Shown here: positions 24,069 through 36,689 of the stretch, one piece after another
Layout: each line of letters opens with the position of its first letter
Numbering within the stretch: the first letter of the stretch is position 1
Source of the DNA: Acanthaster planci
Lineage: Eukaryota > Echinodermata > Asteroidea > Valvatida > Acanthasteridae
Length of the DNA stretch: 64,000 bases
NCBI RefSeq assembly: GCF_001949145.1
Contig: NW_019091465.1
Coordinates: 1,236,753-1,300,752 of the forward strand
Direction of reading: 5' to 3'
Position numbers and translations under genes: made by a program
Notes under the pieces: model-generated
Database searches by the model: none
The model's input: only the letters and a program-made list of their open reading frames with translations
What the model was told of the DNA's origin: nothing

Positions 24069-24323
24069 ACGTATATATAAAAAAATCTGGACTCGCAATG
24101 CCCTTAATCAGCTTAAAGAGATCTTTGAATCCACTAGCGGCCATTTTACCGAGCCAAATACAAAGCTTGCCCGGCAATGCCCGCCTTTGTTCTCCCTGGC
24201 GTCAATAGAAGCGAGCCAATCCGCGCATTTGTATTCGGCTCGGTAAAATGGCCGCTGGTTGGCTTCTATTTCCCACAAAGGCGTTGCAAGTCCAGGGTTT
24301 TTTTTTCTTTTATATATATACGT
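24069..24323. mobile_element. Fold-back element, about 255 bp
   Basis: The outer arms are ACGTATATATAAAAAAA with TGGACTCGCAATGCC on the left and the inverted match (GGCGTTGCAAGTCCA, then TTTTATATATATACGT) on the right. The inner arms AGCGGCCATTTTACCGAGCC (24142) and its inverted copy (about 24236-24257) pair almost perfectly over about 28 bp. The element folds into a long broken hairpin. It has no coding capacity. Confidence 0.75.
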
Positions 24324-25205
24324 TCGTGATATAGCGCCTGAAAGTTGACCCCTGATGGCGCGCTTCCAGCACCCCTGGAAAGGGAAAAATAACGTGCAAA
24401 GAATTTAGAATTTGTAAGATTTTTTCGTTCAGTCACTTTGTAAAAAATCCAACTCAGAAATTGGCTCTGGAAAATATTTGCTAGTATATTAATTTACAGA
24501 AACTGCAATTATCTAACCTAAAAGAGAAATATATATCCTGCCAAAAATTGACCCATCACTTCCCTGATGGCGCGCCATCAGAACAACTTGCAGGCTATAA
24601 ACACGGCTTTGCCTTGTTAACCTGAACAGCGCCCTCATTTACGTTGAGAATCGATAGAGCACGGAGAATGTCCTGTGTCCGCATAACCACGACTGACAAG
24701 GTTGGATGGTGGGTGGGGGGGGGATGGGCGAGTCGTGCCGATAAGAAATCAACTCCAGCCTCCATACCTGTTGGAACGTATCCTTTTTTAATCCTTTTGA
24801 CATTCCCACTGCATCACAGGACCGGATGATATGCATTTTATTGCATGAACCTATACGGGAGGAGTGATCCCGCGGAGAGCCAAACACAATTGCTATTTTT
24901 CTTCAGAACATTTTTTAATGTACTTGCTCATCAATTAACCTCTTGGTGTCTTCCAAGGCGACAACCCGTATACCAATATTCAGTAACATCTCGAAGGATT
25001 TGTGAAGTCGTGGACGGCAAGTAAAGTTAGTTTATGCATGAAAAAGATTGTAAAAAAAAATCCAGAATGATTTTTGCGCCTTGACCGGTTTCCTGTTTTC
25101 ACCCGACAGCATACAAGAAGTAAAAACCTGACATCATTCGACAATAATCAAAATAGGGTCAAGAACTCCAAAGATATTCGTATGCAATGCTTTTTGACTG
25201 GTCTT

Positions 25206-25335
25206 CAGCGACGTATCCAGCTTTTGGTGTCGACGGGGGGGGGGAGCAAATGCGTCTTCGGCCTCATGCAACATGATATTGTGGAGAAAATATCACCAGC
25301 CTTACTCACGGCCCCGACATCTGGATACGCCACTG
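25206..25335. mobile_element. hAT-like MITE, copy 1, with 8-bp duplication
   Basis: Ends CAGCGACGTATCCAG and CTGGATACGCCACTG are inverted repeats (13 of 15). The flanks CTGGTCTT (25198-25205) and GTGGTCTT (25336-25343) are an 8-bp target duplication with one mismatch. CAG-initial ends with 8-bp duplications fit hAT. After the left end comes CTTTTGGTGTCG and a G tract, shared with copies at 36386 and 47982. This copy is shortened internally. Confidence 0.85.
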
Positions 25336-25343
25336 GTGGTCTT

Positions 25344-27865
25344 GCCCTAATTATCACGAAGCAAACCTCTGCTAGTACTGCTGAAAATTTGGGTTTCATT
25401 TTTAGTCATGAGGAGGAAACGGGGAAAACTCGTGGGACTGAAGTGATAAGAGGGATATCGTCGATAAACGACCGTCAGGACCCAGTCGGCGTGTTTGGGC
25501 GTGCGCAGCCAATTTGGTATGTCAAAAAGGCAAGGTCCTTCGGGAAAAAGCACGAGCGAGGTCCGCACACGATTTTTTCCCCGTAGGTGGGTAAATCAAA
25601 AATATGTATTATTCATGAGGCCTACTGCTCAACTGAACCCTACGAGACCTCTTCACTAATAAATTCAAAATTATGCACGCGTGTGCACAAATTGCCTCTG
25701 CGGCAAGAAGTGTGAGCGGGCCAATGAATACGCACAGGGGTGGTACTTTGATAATCATTTCTCGCAGATTTTCTTGCTTTGTTCATTTTTTTCTTCAGAA
25801 AATTCCATTAAAATGTTTTTGCTATTAGTATCTAATTGAGGTGGCATTTTTAATGCTCTGTAAAGAGACTTTGATCGTAATTTTTCCTGTGAGCCCGAGA
25901 TCGCTGTTTCTTAGTATGGCCCCCTTCCACACAAGTAGTATAGGCGACACGTTAGTGTTCTTGGAGCCAACCTGTGCATTGATAAAAACACATACTGATG
26001 TTCAATGTATATGTACCGGTACTGTATCCATTCGATTTGCTGCTTTCTGCGCTTGGGAAATCTGAAGAACCAGATCTCTTTCTTTTTTGGAATAATTATG
26101 CACTTTGTTTTGTCGTACAACCCCAAACACAACAACTGGAGACCATTTCTTTCGCTAGTCCTAGAGCTATGACGAAGTTCAGTTCAATGGTAAGCTATAC
26201 GCACAATATACATGTACATTGAACATGACCTGCGTATGCGCTGGTGAGACGAGGTGAGTATAGCTGCCATGAGCCGCCGTTGTGAACTATGCAGGGAAGG
26301 TGGGCACGTGGAAGGCGTCGATGCGTAATTAACTGTGGATTTTTTTTACATGTAAATAATCAGTATGCCCCTGATATCTTATCCAGGACAAGCACGAGAG
26401 GACAACCTCATTCACTGGTTTATCTGAAGTGTTACAACTGAGTTTTGATGCCCTGTTTTTAAGACAATGGTGTTCAGTCATGCATGGCAGGAGGGATGCG
26501 AGGTATCAAGGTATCACTAGAAATCACACTGCTTCTTCTTTACAGACATCCTTATATCATAATCATTTATCTCATGGTTTGGGCACGTAACCCTGTTCCT
26601 CGTGGTGTGTATTTTTTTTCCGGGACACATACATGCACCGCCTGTGTAAAGACGTGTGTGCACCGTGACCAGGATCCGATCACTTGTAAGTTGTATTCTG
26701 TAAATGCTTCATATTCTCAGAATAGGATATAATTCAGTTGGAACAGCAACTTTGTTGGTTACGTTTTGGATAGTTGCAAATGTGTACCGTCCCTTGAAGT
26801 CGACTAGCCTCTCCTAATTTGGGTAAACATAAAGTCATTATATTTTTCCATGCATTTTTTCATTTAATAACAAGTCCAAGGTCAATTTCAATTCAACCCA
26901 ATTATCCTATAAAATAAACTTAGTGTCCTCACCAATTTCTGAATAGTTTATATGCACTGTAATTTTTGGTCTGATTCATGGTTTGACCAAGTTCAATTCC
27001 TGTGTAGAAAATGAAATCCTATTTTGACTGTCACTCTAGATTTTTAAGGTGATTGTGTTTGGCCGTAAATGTTTTTAATGCAGCTATTAGCAAAATGGCC
27101 GTCAGCAGCTGACCTTTCAACCTCAGCCCAATGCTTGTGCATAATTGGATAATCCAGATTTGAAGAGGACAGCTTACATGTATTTTTAACCCAATCCTAG
27201 GCAACAGCTTAAATGAATGGTAAGTACAGAACTTAATACAACATGAAGCGCTTCATTAAATGCAAATCGTTTTGGAGTGGGATGAAGTCTGTACGTGTCC
27301 TTTGCTGTAGAATATTCACAATTATTAAGTAAATGAAATGCAGTTTATTGCAGCACTAAACCCAGACCAGATCTCCACGTACTGTACACTGCAGCCAGCC
27401 CTGCGGACCTGCATCGGCGTCATCAGTCACGAGCGTGCTTGCCGTCGATGTGGACCACTACCTTCATGATCTTAGTTCGCGAAGCCAAGCCATTGCAAGA
27501 AACACGGTGCATGCACACACATCATGTAGGCCTATACGATTCATATTGGACTGCAACCGAATGAAACCTTACTTAAGTTTAATAATACAGGCAAAGACAC
27601 GCACAACCAAATTTTCAGTATTCCGTGATAGTTGACATTTTCTGACATGAATGATACTGGCTGCCGACCGTTTGCATTCATCAAAATTGTGGCAACAGAA
27701 GGTTGGCACGATGGCGTTTTTGACTCACCCACCTACGGAAAAAAAATTCTTGCTCCGCGCACGCACGTCCGAATGACCGGGGATGCACTTGATTTGGGCG
27801 TGCGCTGTTTGAATATTGAACTGGCTTATTAGGTATGAGATAACTCTGCCGGCTGTTTGAGTCTA
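25344..27865. other. No gene seen
   Basis: No recognisable gene. A minimal ATG plus ten codons ends in a perfect donor (ACGAG|GTGAGT) at 26255. Nothing supports it as a real exon. Isolated ACATGTA words occur at about 26211, 26349 and 27177. Confidence 0.45.
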
Positions 27866-27988
27866 GAGCCGTGTCCGAAACGGGCTTCCAGAGCTACGAT
27901 TAGGTCTATTGTCTGTGCGTCTGCGCGTATTTCCAATGGAGTGAAAACCTAGACCTATCTCTATAGACTGCCGATTCAGATACAGCTT
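27866..27988. mobile_element. Palindromic MITE, copy 1
   Basis: It starts GCCGTGTCCGAAACGGGCTT and ends with an inverted counterpart (GATTCAGATACAGC). The interior AGGTCTATTGTCTG...TAGACCTA forms a second inverted repeat. The homologous and better preserved copy is at 31672-31796. Confidence 0.75.
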
Positions 27989-29787
27989 GGGTCGCATCAC
28001 AACGTGTGCTCAGGGTTCAGCTTGTCGATCCATGCTTATAATGCTATTTCATGACAAAGCACGCTTTACAATGCACTGGGTTCGTCATTTTGGGAGATAA
28101 AAACAAGAGACAGGCAAGTAGCACGGTGCTTTCCTGGCTCACTTCGGCCATCAGACCCATGTTTAACCTAGAAAAGGAATCGAGCAAATCCAGATTCGGA
28201 TTCGGATGGATTCTGGGTCAGTCTTGCTCTTTTTTTTTTAGAGTGCAGCTCACATGTCAAATCTATTCATTAAACTAGAGCGAAGCAAATGAACATGAAA
28301 ACTCTTTCTTCTTAAGTTGTTGCCATCACTTGGAACGACTGTCACAGAGGTCACTATGGTCATCTCGCCGGGGGGGGGGGATTGTCTGTATCGTCGTCAT
28401 TGTGTTCCAAAGGCAGGAGAGAGATTTCTATGATACTTCCAATGGAAGGAACAATAACGCTCCATGTTAATGATTACTACAATAACATTATGAACTGCGG
28501 TAAAACACCGGCCGTCCCACCGTGACTGATGCCCTACACTATTCCGTGGAATGTCCAATTATTCGTCCGCGCTAACGATGCGCGTCCTCGTTGATGGAGA
28601 TTAAACTCGTATGATGGATGAAAATGTAACGGGGGGGGGTCTCCGAGAGCACACTTGCAAACAAGGAATACTTTCAAAGCATTTGGGGGGAAATCCAGCT
28701 GCACCGACCCACCCACAGCAAACAATATCGTTGCTTGGTTAAAATGTGTGACATGGCGCTATCATGGAGAATTTGTACATGCAGGCTTTTCACTGGTCAC
28801 GAAGTTCCATTCACCTCCTTTCATCCTCCAGGCTGTTGTCGATCTGAAGTCTGCTGGCAAATCAAAACTGCAAACACTAAAAACAAAGGGACAAAATGAA
28901 CCGGACGGCTGTGATTCGCAGGCCTTTAGACAATTAATCTCCGCCCCCCCCGAGACGTTTCAGAGCCCGTGCACACCCTGCGTAATAATGATCGTAAAAA
29001 GGACAATAATTTTACACTGAACGCGTACAGGAAGAGGCGCAAAAACACCAGCCATCTGTCAAAATGCCCACAGCCTCGCGGCGTGTTGGCTGAGCTCATT
29101 ATCGGCGGAATGACGGGATCGCGTGTCGGCCGTTGCCGGGATGCGGCCCGCTTACTGTTCCGGTTGATGGAGGGGTGGACGGGATCGGAAGTTTGCTCTG
29201 TCACTGCGCACTCCTGATTGGGCCGGGGGGGGTACAAAATAGTCTGACCGATAAGGCGTTGAATAATGTTGAAATGAAGAGCTCACCGTCTCGGACTGAT
29301 TTTGGACCGAGATCGACTACTCGCGCCACAGACTTCAGCCGCGAGATCGAGACCTACCGACAACCATGCTCTCACCCGAGGACCAAGACATGGCCAACAG
29401 AGGACCAAACCTGGGTCCCAGCGGATCTTTTGCACTCTAAGTCACATCTGCAACAATCCTATACAATAATAATAACAATAAAAATATTGTGTGTGTGTTG
29501 TGATGGCTGACCGTGTACAAAATGGGGTATGGACCTCGTCTTTTGTTTACAAAATCTAAACCGCCACTTTGTATGGAAGATCAGAAATCCCACAAGCAAG
29601 TTCACTCTTGATGGTTGTGAACAGCCCTAGCCTCCAAGTGTGAATTGTTTTGCCACTGCCGAACGACTCCGGTATTTTCTTTTAGTATGTCGACAGCTGT
29701 TCCAGTCGACGAACTATCTGTCGTGCGGCTGTTTTCATTCCTCCTGGTTTTTGTCGCCCGCACGTGAGCATGCTGCCAGCGTTGTGA
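27989..29787. other. No gene seen; GC-rich block at 29030-29220
   Basis: No gene recognised. The block at about 29030-29220 is GC-rich with GCTGAGCTCATTATCGGCGG and an inverted CCAAT (ATTGG). It could be regulatory or an unrecognised exon. G tracts occur at 28371 and 28631. Confidence 0.4.
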
Positions 29788-30131
29788 CATTCGAAGCAAG
29801 ATATGAGACGGAGAGGACCCCCTCCTTCGTGTCGGTCATTGCTTTACTGGAATCCCAGGAATTCTTTTCAGACATGGGGGGGTGTATTAGGTAACAATAG
29901 TCTAGAGGATGTATGGAATTTGAACACGTGAGGGCTGGGTTACCCCTCTGTCTCATTTCCATTTGAAGCAAGATGTGGGACAGAGAGAACTCCCCCGCCT
30001 TTGTGTAGGTCATTGTTTGACTGGAATCTCAGGAATTCTTTACAGACGTCTGGGGGGATGTGTTAGGTAACAATAGTCCAGAGTGTGTATAGGGATTAGA
30101 CAGGTAAGGGGGGGGGGATACTCCACCGTCC
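29788..30131. repeat. Tandem duplication, two 172-bp units
   Basis: Unit 1 begins CATTCGAAGCAAGATATGAG (29788) and unit 2 begins CATTTGAAGCAAGATGTGGG (29960). Both contain CAGGAATTCTTT, a G-rich joint and GGTAACAATAGTC in the same order. The divergence is modest. Neither unit is coding. Confidence 0.85.
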
Positions 30132-30574
30132 CATATTTTGCCTGGTATACTCATTTCTTGCCGGGGTATAGGCTCTTGGTAAATACATGACGTCATCACT
30201 GCAAAACGTCAGCCTGCAGGGGGACCTCACCTATATTCCATATCGTCGTGTCAGTGCTGAAAGTTCCTTTTTCAAAAACATCGCTTTAAAAATTAATTTG
30301 GGCGAGAAAATTGGTTGAAATTTAAATATATTGGCCCAGCAAAACTGTTTTATTAATAAACGTTAAAAACAAGGTTTGTTTGAATAGAGTATTTCTTTCA
30401 TGCTAAAATTAAGGCCCTGAGAGTATTTTCAAAATTTACATTTTGCTGTAATGATCTTTCAGCACTGAGGAGACAATATTTCCTGAAGATGACACACTCG
30501 GAGGTCAAGCCAGAATTCCCAAACAATCCAAGGGCTCTCTTCCGTACCTTCCTCAAAGCCCAATAGATGGGGGG

Positions 30575-30760
30575 GGGGGTAGGAGCAGAACTACACCCTC
30601 TTCATGAAAAGAGCCTTGTTGGTAGGGAGTTTTCATTTTGTCGACTGTGACGCGACCTCATACGCATGCATTTCATAGTCGTTCGTGAACCAACGAAGTC
30701 CAGTTCCCTGTCCACTGTTGCTAAGAAAACTGCACCCTCTCGTGGCCTCACTCGGACCCT
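30575..30760 (+). repeat. Dispersed repeat family of three, copy 1
   Basis: It contains GAAAAGAGCC, TTCATTTTGT, CGCATGCATTTCATAGTCGT, GTGAACCA-CGAAGT and ends near CACCCTCTCGTGG. The same order occurs at 53935-54120 on the plus strand and, inverted, at about 45390-45580. Confidence 0.75.
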
Positions 30761-31671
30761 TAGATTGACAGCGTGTGCCCCTTCTATTTTACTTGCTTAC
30801 CCAGATCTGCTGTGGAAGGTTTGCTGGGTCAGATTGACCTAGAATCTAAATCCTGATTTGCTCCACCCTTTCCCGGGTCAGAAAGTCCATTTCTCTGTCC
30901 CCCCTAAGATAACTTTTCCCCGGCTCAGATGATCATACTTTTGACCCAGGAAAGGGTTAGGCCTAAACGAATTTAGATTCTGGGTCAATCATAGCCAGCA
31001 TTTTTCAGAATGTGACTCTTAATCATGGGCCTTTTCAAACGATAGCTGATGTATAGAGAATGTCTTCTTGAATAATACACGCGCACCTGTGAATTTGAAG
31101 GTACCAGACTTTTAGTACGTGAGAGTGGGAATTTTTGTGATTTTTTTCAAGTTAACGCACTCTTGAGAATTGTATGAGATTTCATCAAGGTTTAGAGGAA
31201 TAACGACGACACCGAAGTGGTTGTACTGTTGCAAATAATCTGATTTCTTGACACAAAATCCCGGCTTCCTGTGAAATCAGCCGCATTAAGATTTTGTCAC
31301 CGTGCCGGTTCAGCCACAAAACCTTCAGTGTACTGTGTGAACCTTCAGAGGATACTCGCTATTCGGTGTTTCATTTCCACGAACATCTAAATTTTCGTAG
31401 AAATGAGATCACTTAACCCGGAATGTTGGGAATCGAAACTGCCGGGTAAGCTTTTTTTTTTGGGGGGGGGAGGCTTACCCGAACACAGATTGTGGAATTC
31501 ACTATGTTAATTTACCCCTGTAAATGTGTGTAGGTCGCCATCTAAATAGCCGTAAATTCTTCCAAAATATTTCCTGAGAAACGTGGACCACCCAAAATGA
31601 CTTCGGTACAGCTTCGAAAAAAAAAAGTTTTCGGTACAGACAACGTATCACTGGTGTGAATGTATCACATC

Positions 31672-31796
31672 TAAGGCTGTGTCCGAAATGGGCTTCCAGA
31701 GCTACGGCTAGGTCTATTGTCTGCGCGTCTCCACGCAATTCCAATGGAGCGAAGACATAGACCTAGCTCTAGACAAGAGATTCGGATGCAGCCTTA
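31672..31796. mobile_element. Palindromic MITE, copy 2, 125 bp
   Basis: Ends TAAGGCTGTGTCCGAAAT and ATTCGGATGCAGCCTTA are inverted repeats, possibly on a TA target. Inside, GCTAGGTCTA and TAGACCTAGC pair again, giving a nested hairpin. It is homologous to 27866-27988 over its length. Confidence 0.8.
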
Positions 31797-32023
31797 GCCT
31801 GCTTTGCAAGCTAAGATAACTGAAGACAGTGGCATAACTGGGGTTACATTTCTAAGGGGACGTCCCGGGTGGTTCACACTTTTTTTCAAGGCGGCATTAA
31901 AAGCTTGTAAATGGCTTGTAAATTAGGCTATGCACATTTCCAAGTTTCAAGTGAGGGGCACTATCTTCCGGTAACGGGAGGATGGCACGCCCTTCCGCGG
32001 TTACGTGACAGTGAGACGGCTCG

Positions 32024-32185
32024 GTAATCCAACAGCACATGCTATGCTCCGTGCCAGGCTATTTGGGAACGGCTACCGTACGCGCGCGACAGTGTCCTAT
32101 CAGGACAGCCGTACCTGACTCACGCGCTTGCTTTGTTCCTGAAAGACCCGGGCTTTTGAAATACCGAACTGGCTAAATGGAAACC
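32024..32185 (+). repeat. Dispersed repeat, copy 2 (pair with 9979)
   Basis: Begins TCCAACAGCACATGCT, continues through ACAGTGTCCTATC, GGACAGCCGTAC and GACTCACGCGCTTGCTTTG. These match the copy at 9979-10135 in order and spacing, with small gaps. No SINE head precedes this copy. Confidence 0.7.
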
Positions 32186-33284
32186 TCCGAACACTTGTCA
32201 ACAAAGTATGATGTAGGCCTACGTTTTAATTTACGAGAAGGCACGGGAAAGCCAAAGCATAATACCGAACGGACGCGATATGAAACCACCGGCCGGATGT
32301 CTTGGATTGCCCGGTTATAATCGAACTAGTTCTTATGCAGGCGGGACCACTTTACAAGTTTTGTCAACGTCAGTTTCGATGTTCATCATTTTGAAACAGC
32401 TGAGAAAACAATGGAAACCGTTCGAATGTGATTAAACGCAGCACATTTCGGCGAATGTTCTTGTCTCTTTATAATTAATTAATTAATCACTCATCGAAAG
32501 AGAAGCTAAATAAGGCAAAGTCGTGGCTCGGCACGGTATGCATTGTCCTAATATTTTTTCCTGAACCCTTTTCCTGTAAGGATATAGAATCTCATGTATT
32601 ATACAGTAAACTATTTTTGGTATTTGAATAAATCGATTTGTCATAATCATTCGTCAAATAAAAGACTGGTGTCCATGAGTGATACGCAATGTAGCAGTCC
32701 CAGAGGCTTGATGCACACAAAACTCGTTAAAGTTTAGCTGCAATGAAAGTCTTTTCAAACGCATTTTTTTCCTGCAGCTTTTTACTCTCCTTCAGTATAT
32801 GAAAACGCTTTTACATTCTATTTGGTAAAATGGACTGAAAAGTGTAGGCCTACTTTTTGAGCACTTAAAAACGAGCCGTGCTTTTCTAGACAACGGAAGG
32901 TGTTGTTGCTGTGATGTCATCCAGGGAAGGCCATTGAATCATGCCCCCACATTTTTTTATGTTGAGCAAAAAAATTAAAGTGGATTGTGGAGAATTTTTT
33001 TTAGGATTTCCCAACGACTAAAATGTTTGCAGTGTCACCAACAAGGGAAAGGAATTTTTAAAAGCCATAAATATGCTATCCTTATGTAAGATTCTGCATG
33101 AATTTGATACACATTACAGATGTACATCTTTATCATGAACATCGCCCCTTATATAGTGTATATAGTGTCCCCCCCCCTTCAAATTTTCATGGCTCGGCAA
33201 GTCATCCCTCCCACTTCCCCTCCCCGCCCCCACTGATACCAAGAGGGTCGAGTGAGGATCTAGATGTACATTGGAATATACGAC

Positions 33285-33690
33285 CTCAGCCGTCGAGTTC
33301 GGGCGGCCTGGTCTTGACGCCGGTATCTTAATTGTTCTTGCGCTCAAGCGATGGGAACACGACCCGGGAACGTTGGTCTAGGAAGAGGATTACCCACCAC
33401 CTCGTTGTCAGGGTTTAGCAAGAACACACGGAAAAACACGCGGGATTTTGAGTTTCGAAGAGCTACGAAAGTAGCGAGATGGCCGGCAAAGGTGGAGACG
33501 ATGGGACAGTTGTGTAATCTTGACATTAATAATTTTCCATCACACAGAAACGCATATTCATTTTTAAATAAGAACTAACTTAGGCAGCCTATATAGAAAT
33601 CCAAACATTAACGCTTGAAACGGTACATAGGTGCCGCCGTGTTGCATGTTGATATACCAACGACAATCGATAGTACGGTCCCGGCACTCG
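33285..33690. repeat. Dispersed repeat, copy B (pair with 23330-23850)
   Basis: It shares GTCGAGTTCGGG, GGGAACACGACCC, GAACACACGGAAAA, ATTTTCCATCACA and AACATTAACGCTTGAA with the earlier copy in the same order. A plus-strand frame crosses it but is not maintained in the other copy. Confidence 0.65.
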
Positions 33691-33824
33691 AACGTAGCAA
33701 TGATATTTCACGGCTTGCTGCATTTTCCCATTACATGTGACAAAATAGGAGAACACATATAGCTGGAAGTTAAGAAGGAACGACCGGACTGGACTTGTAT
33801 TCACTCCAAAAAAATGTGAGGTTA

Positions 33825-33905
33825 ATTTTAACACCCTGTGTGTTATCGGAGGACAACAGCCAGTAAGGTTTAGTCCTCTGCTAACACACAGAGCGTTAAC
33901 TTAAC
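33825..33905. repeat. Hairpin-forming inverted repeat
   Basis: Arms around CTGTGTGTTATCGGAGGA and TCCTCTGCTAACACACAG are inverted and match at roughly 20 of 27 positions with flanking TTAAC words. It may be a small MITE. No target duplication was assigned. Confidence 0.55.
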
Positions 33906-35583
33906 ATCAACGTAATACCACAGGTTTTGAAGTGGAGCGGGGGGGGGTCGAATTTCATGCGACACCGGTGTCACCAGAAAGTGGCTCAGTCGACCTCGTC
34001 AGACTCATCCTGCGATGGGCTTCTTCACAAATGTCACGCAAAATGTCACATGCCGCGGTCGTTTACAAATGAAATGACGGGCGGGCTCAATTTATTGAAC
34101 GAACGCAGATGCACGAGAATTGAAAAAAAAAAGTCTCTCGAAATAATAACTGTGTATAAAACCTGACGACATTATATACCGCGTGCCCACGCGAGACATG
34201 TTTCAGTTGATGAGACATATATACACGTGCTCGATGTGCACCATTCATAAATCACGCTGAGCGATTGCTGACAGAAGTTCTCAGAAGAAAAAAAAAACCC
34301 GACCCGGCCAAACAAACGCTAGCCGGGAATCCGATAAATCTTTCAGATGCCCACTTCCCTCTAATAACCCATCAATTGAGTTATTACCAGTACGCACATT
34401 AACTATTCAGGGGAAAAAAAGGTCTGGCTCTCAGGAGTTAATCAGTGTTCCGCTGGAGACAGCATATTTCTGCTCATCATCAGTTTTCATTGGGCATCAT
34501 GGTTGCCAGAAGTCGCCATAAAACCATTCCCTTTGACGGATGGCGACACGATGGCCAACTACGGCCATTAAAATTAAATTCAGGACGAAAAGAAGTGAAG
34601 AAAATCTGTGAAAAACAGAGTGATGTACACTGGTCCGTTAAAACTGAAATCTTCATTTGATTTGGACAGCCCTGAAGAGGACTGACAGTAGTAAAATCTT
34701 CAAAATTAGGCTGACAAAAATGAGGACGGGTGTATCTCGACACACCAGTCAATGGCCGCTGCACCCTTAGTCTAGCATAATAAAGCATGATCACGTACGC
34801 GCATCAAGTTTTATCGTGTATAATCTGGCCATTTTGAACAACACTTAAATGTCGACAGAACGGTACGCTTTTGTGTTTTTGGCGGTCATTCCACAATATA
34901 TTGATGTGTTTTTGATTCAAAAATGAAACTTGTTTTAAAGGCAACAGGTGTGCGCAGCAAACTGAGCTTGGTTGATTTATCGTTTTTAACTGGAATGACA
35001 CGTCGAAGGTGTCACCGTCTGGGTCCTTTAGTTCGGAGTTCTCGGCAGACGTTTGAACTTAAGATCTCCCACCAAAGGCCCATCAATATAAACGACGGGC
35101 AATAACAACAGAGCAAGGTTAGGCTCAGAAATGAACAAGCAGTCCTCGAAGTGACGAGGACCCATCGAAGAAAAGATGTCAACACCGGTGCAAGGTGTGA
35201 AAAGATGGAATGGAACTTTGAGATTGGCAAGCTCCACACGAGGGTTACGTGCCTATCAGATGTCAGGAAAGGAGACGAACAAAAGAGGTATTGTTGAGCC
35301 GGAAAGTAAAAGGTCACGCAGCGAGCTTCTGGAACCCTCGCGCGGTCTGCCTGTCGGGATTTTTCATTGAGCCGTCCTGTCAAGTTCAATAATTTTTGGA
35401 AGAATAATTCCGTACTGACACCACCCCATGAAATGCTCATGTTGGAATTTTACCTTTGTCTTCGTCAAATAATATCAAGGAAAAGTCACCTGGAGATGGG
35501 TAAAAAAAAGAAAAAACAAAATGTAAAAACATGAATCTCATTAACGACTTTTCACGTCCGGCGATGTAGTACCTAGGTCTACA

Positions 35584-35794
35584 CACTGTAAAAAAACGTT
35601 GGTCTAAGCAGTGTTGGGCATTTGTTATTTGCCCAACCTTGGTTAAAACTGTCATATTGTTGGTCAATTTTCCGTCACTGTTGGTCAGACATTGACCGAA
35701 TATTGTGAAGAGTTTGCCCAAAGGTTGCTAAGTTGATATTTTTATCAACATTGGGCAAAATATCAACCCAACATTGACCAGCCTTTTTACAGTG
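35584..35794. mobile_element. MITE, 211 bp, CACTGTAAAAA ends
   Basis: The left end is CACTGTAAAAAAACGTTGGTC (35584-35604) and the right end, reversed, begins CACTGTAAAAAGGCTGGTC. The interior is full of TTGGTCA, TTGGGCA and their complements. The right end of a differently built element with a similar ACTGCAAAAAC end lies near 41155. Confidence 0.75.
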
Positions 35795-36385
35795 CATGTT
35801 CATGCACGTTTGTTTTTACTCCCCGTGCTTCCGTGAAAACGAGATTGTACAACGTTGCAAAGATATACCTGCAGTTGATGGGTTCCAGATTCCGTTTAGC
35901 TGATATCACGCAGTTGTTGTCAGCAAAGGTTAGATAAAATATTACAATTTTTTCCTGAAAGTAGAATTACCCTATATATTATAAAGTATGCCAAATATTT
36001 TGGTCTGTTTTTATTTTGGCTTTTACCCACAGACTACCATAAAATTTCAAACCGTAAATGTTCATCTGCAAACGAGACTGCCGCATTGTACTGATCTTCA
36101 TGCATTTTAGATATTCGGAAGTGATGGGTCTTTTTTTGGCAGGATATTTCTCGTTTAGGTCAGGTGATTTTTCAGTTTCTATAACTTGATGTACTAGTAA
36201 ATATTTTCCAAAGCCCCTTTTCTGACTTGAAATTTTTTTAAGAAGTAAGTGAATGAAAAAAATATTACAAATTCTAAAATCTTTGCACATTACTTTTCCT
36301 TATTCAAGGGTTCCAGAAGTGCACCACCAGGGATCAATTTTCAGGCCCTACTGGCAAGGGCTTCCTATCGCAAAAAACATGACGA

Positions 36386-36668
36386 CAGTAGCCTATCCAG
36401 CTTTTGGTGTCGGTGGGGGGGGCAAAGTCAAAAGCGAATGCGGTTTTGGGCTTATTTTACATGAAGTTGGAGGAGAAAAAAAATATCAAAATCCTTACGG
36501 TCCCAAAATCCTGGCTCTTGTTTTGTGGTGTTGTTTTCTTAGGAATTGGGGGCTAATTTGATGCATAAATATTAGAATAACAATTTGATAAATAAATGTA
36601 ATGAAAATAACAGTGAAAAAAATCCTTCGGGGAGAGGAAGTGCCCCCTCCTCGCTGGACACGCCATAG
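36386..36668. mobile_element. hAT-like MITE, copy 2, with degraded 8-bp duplication
   Basis: Left CAGTAGCCTATCCAG and right CTGGACACGCCATAG are diverged inverted ends (10 of 15). Flanks CATGACGA (36378-36385) and CACGGCGA (36669-36676) differ by two transitions. CTTTTGGTGTCG, a G tract, GAATGCGGTTT and CCTTACGGTCCC are shared with the copy at 47982, which identifies the family. The end and duplication decay suggest it is older than the other two copies. Confidence 0.8.
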
Positions 36669-36689
36669 CACGGCGAGGACCACTCAAAG

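Noticed and set aside
31826-32012. Another hAT element beginning CAGTGGCATAACTGGGG
   Set aside because: A convincing right end and 8-bp duplication could not be found, so only the left-end-like word remains.
35012-35440. 142-residue minus-strand ORF
   Set aside because: No recognisable domain. Several overlapping frames on both strands are open here, which fits composition and not coding.
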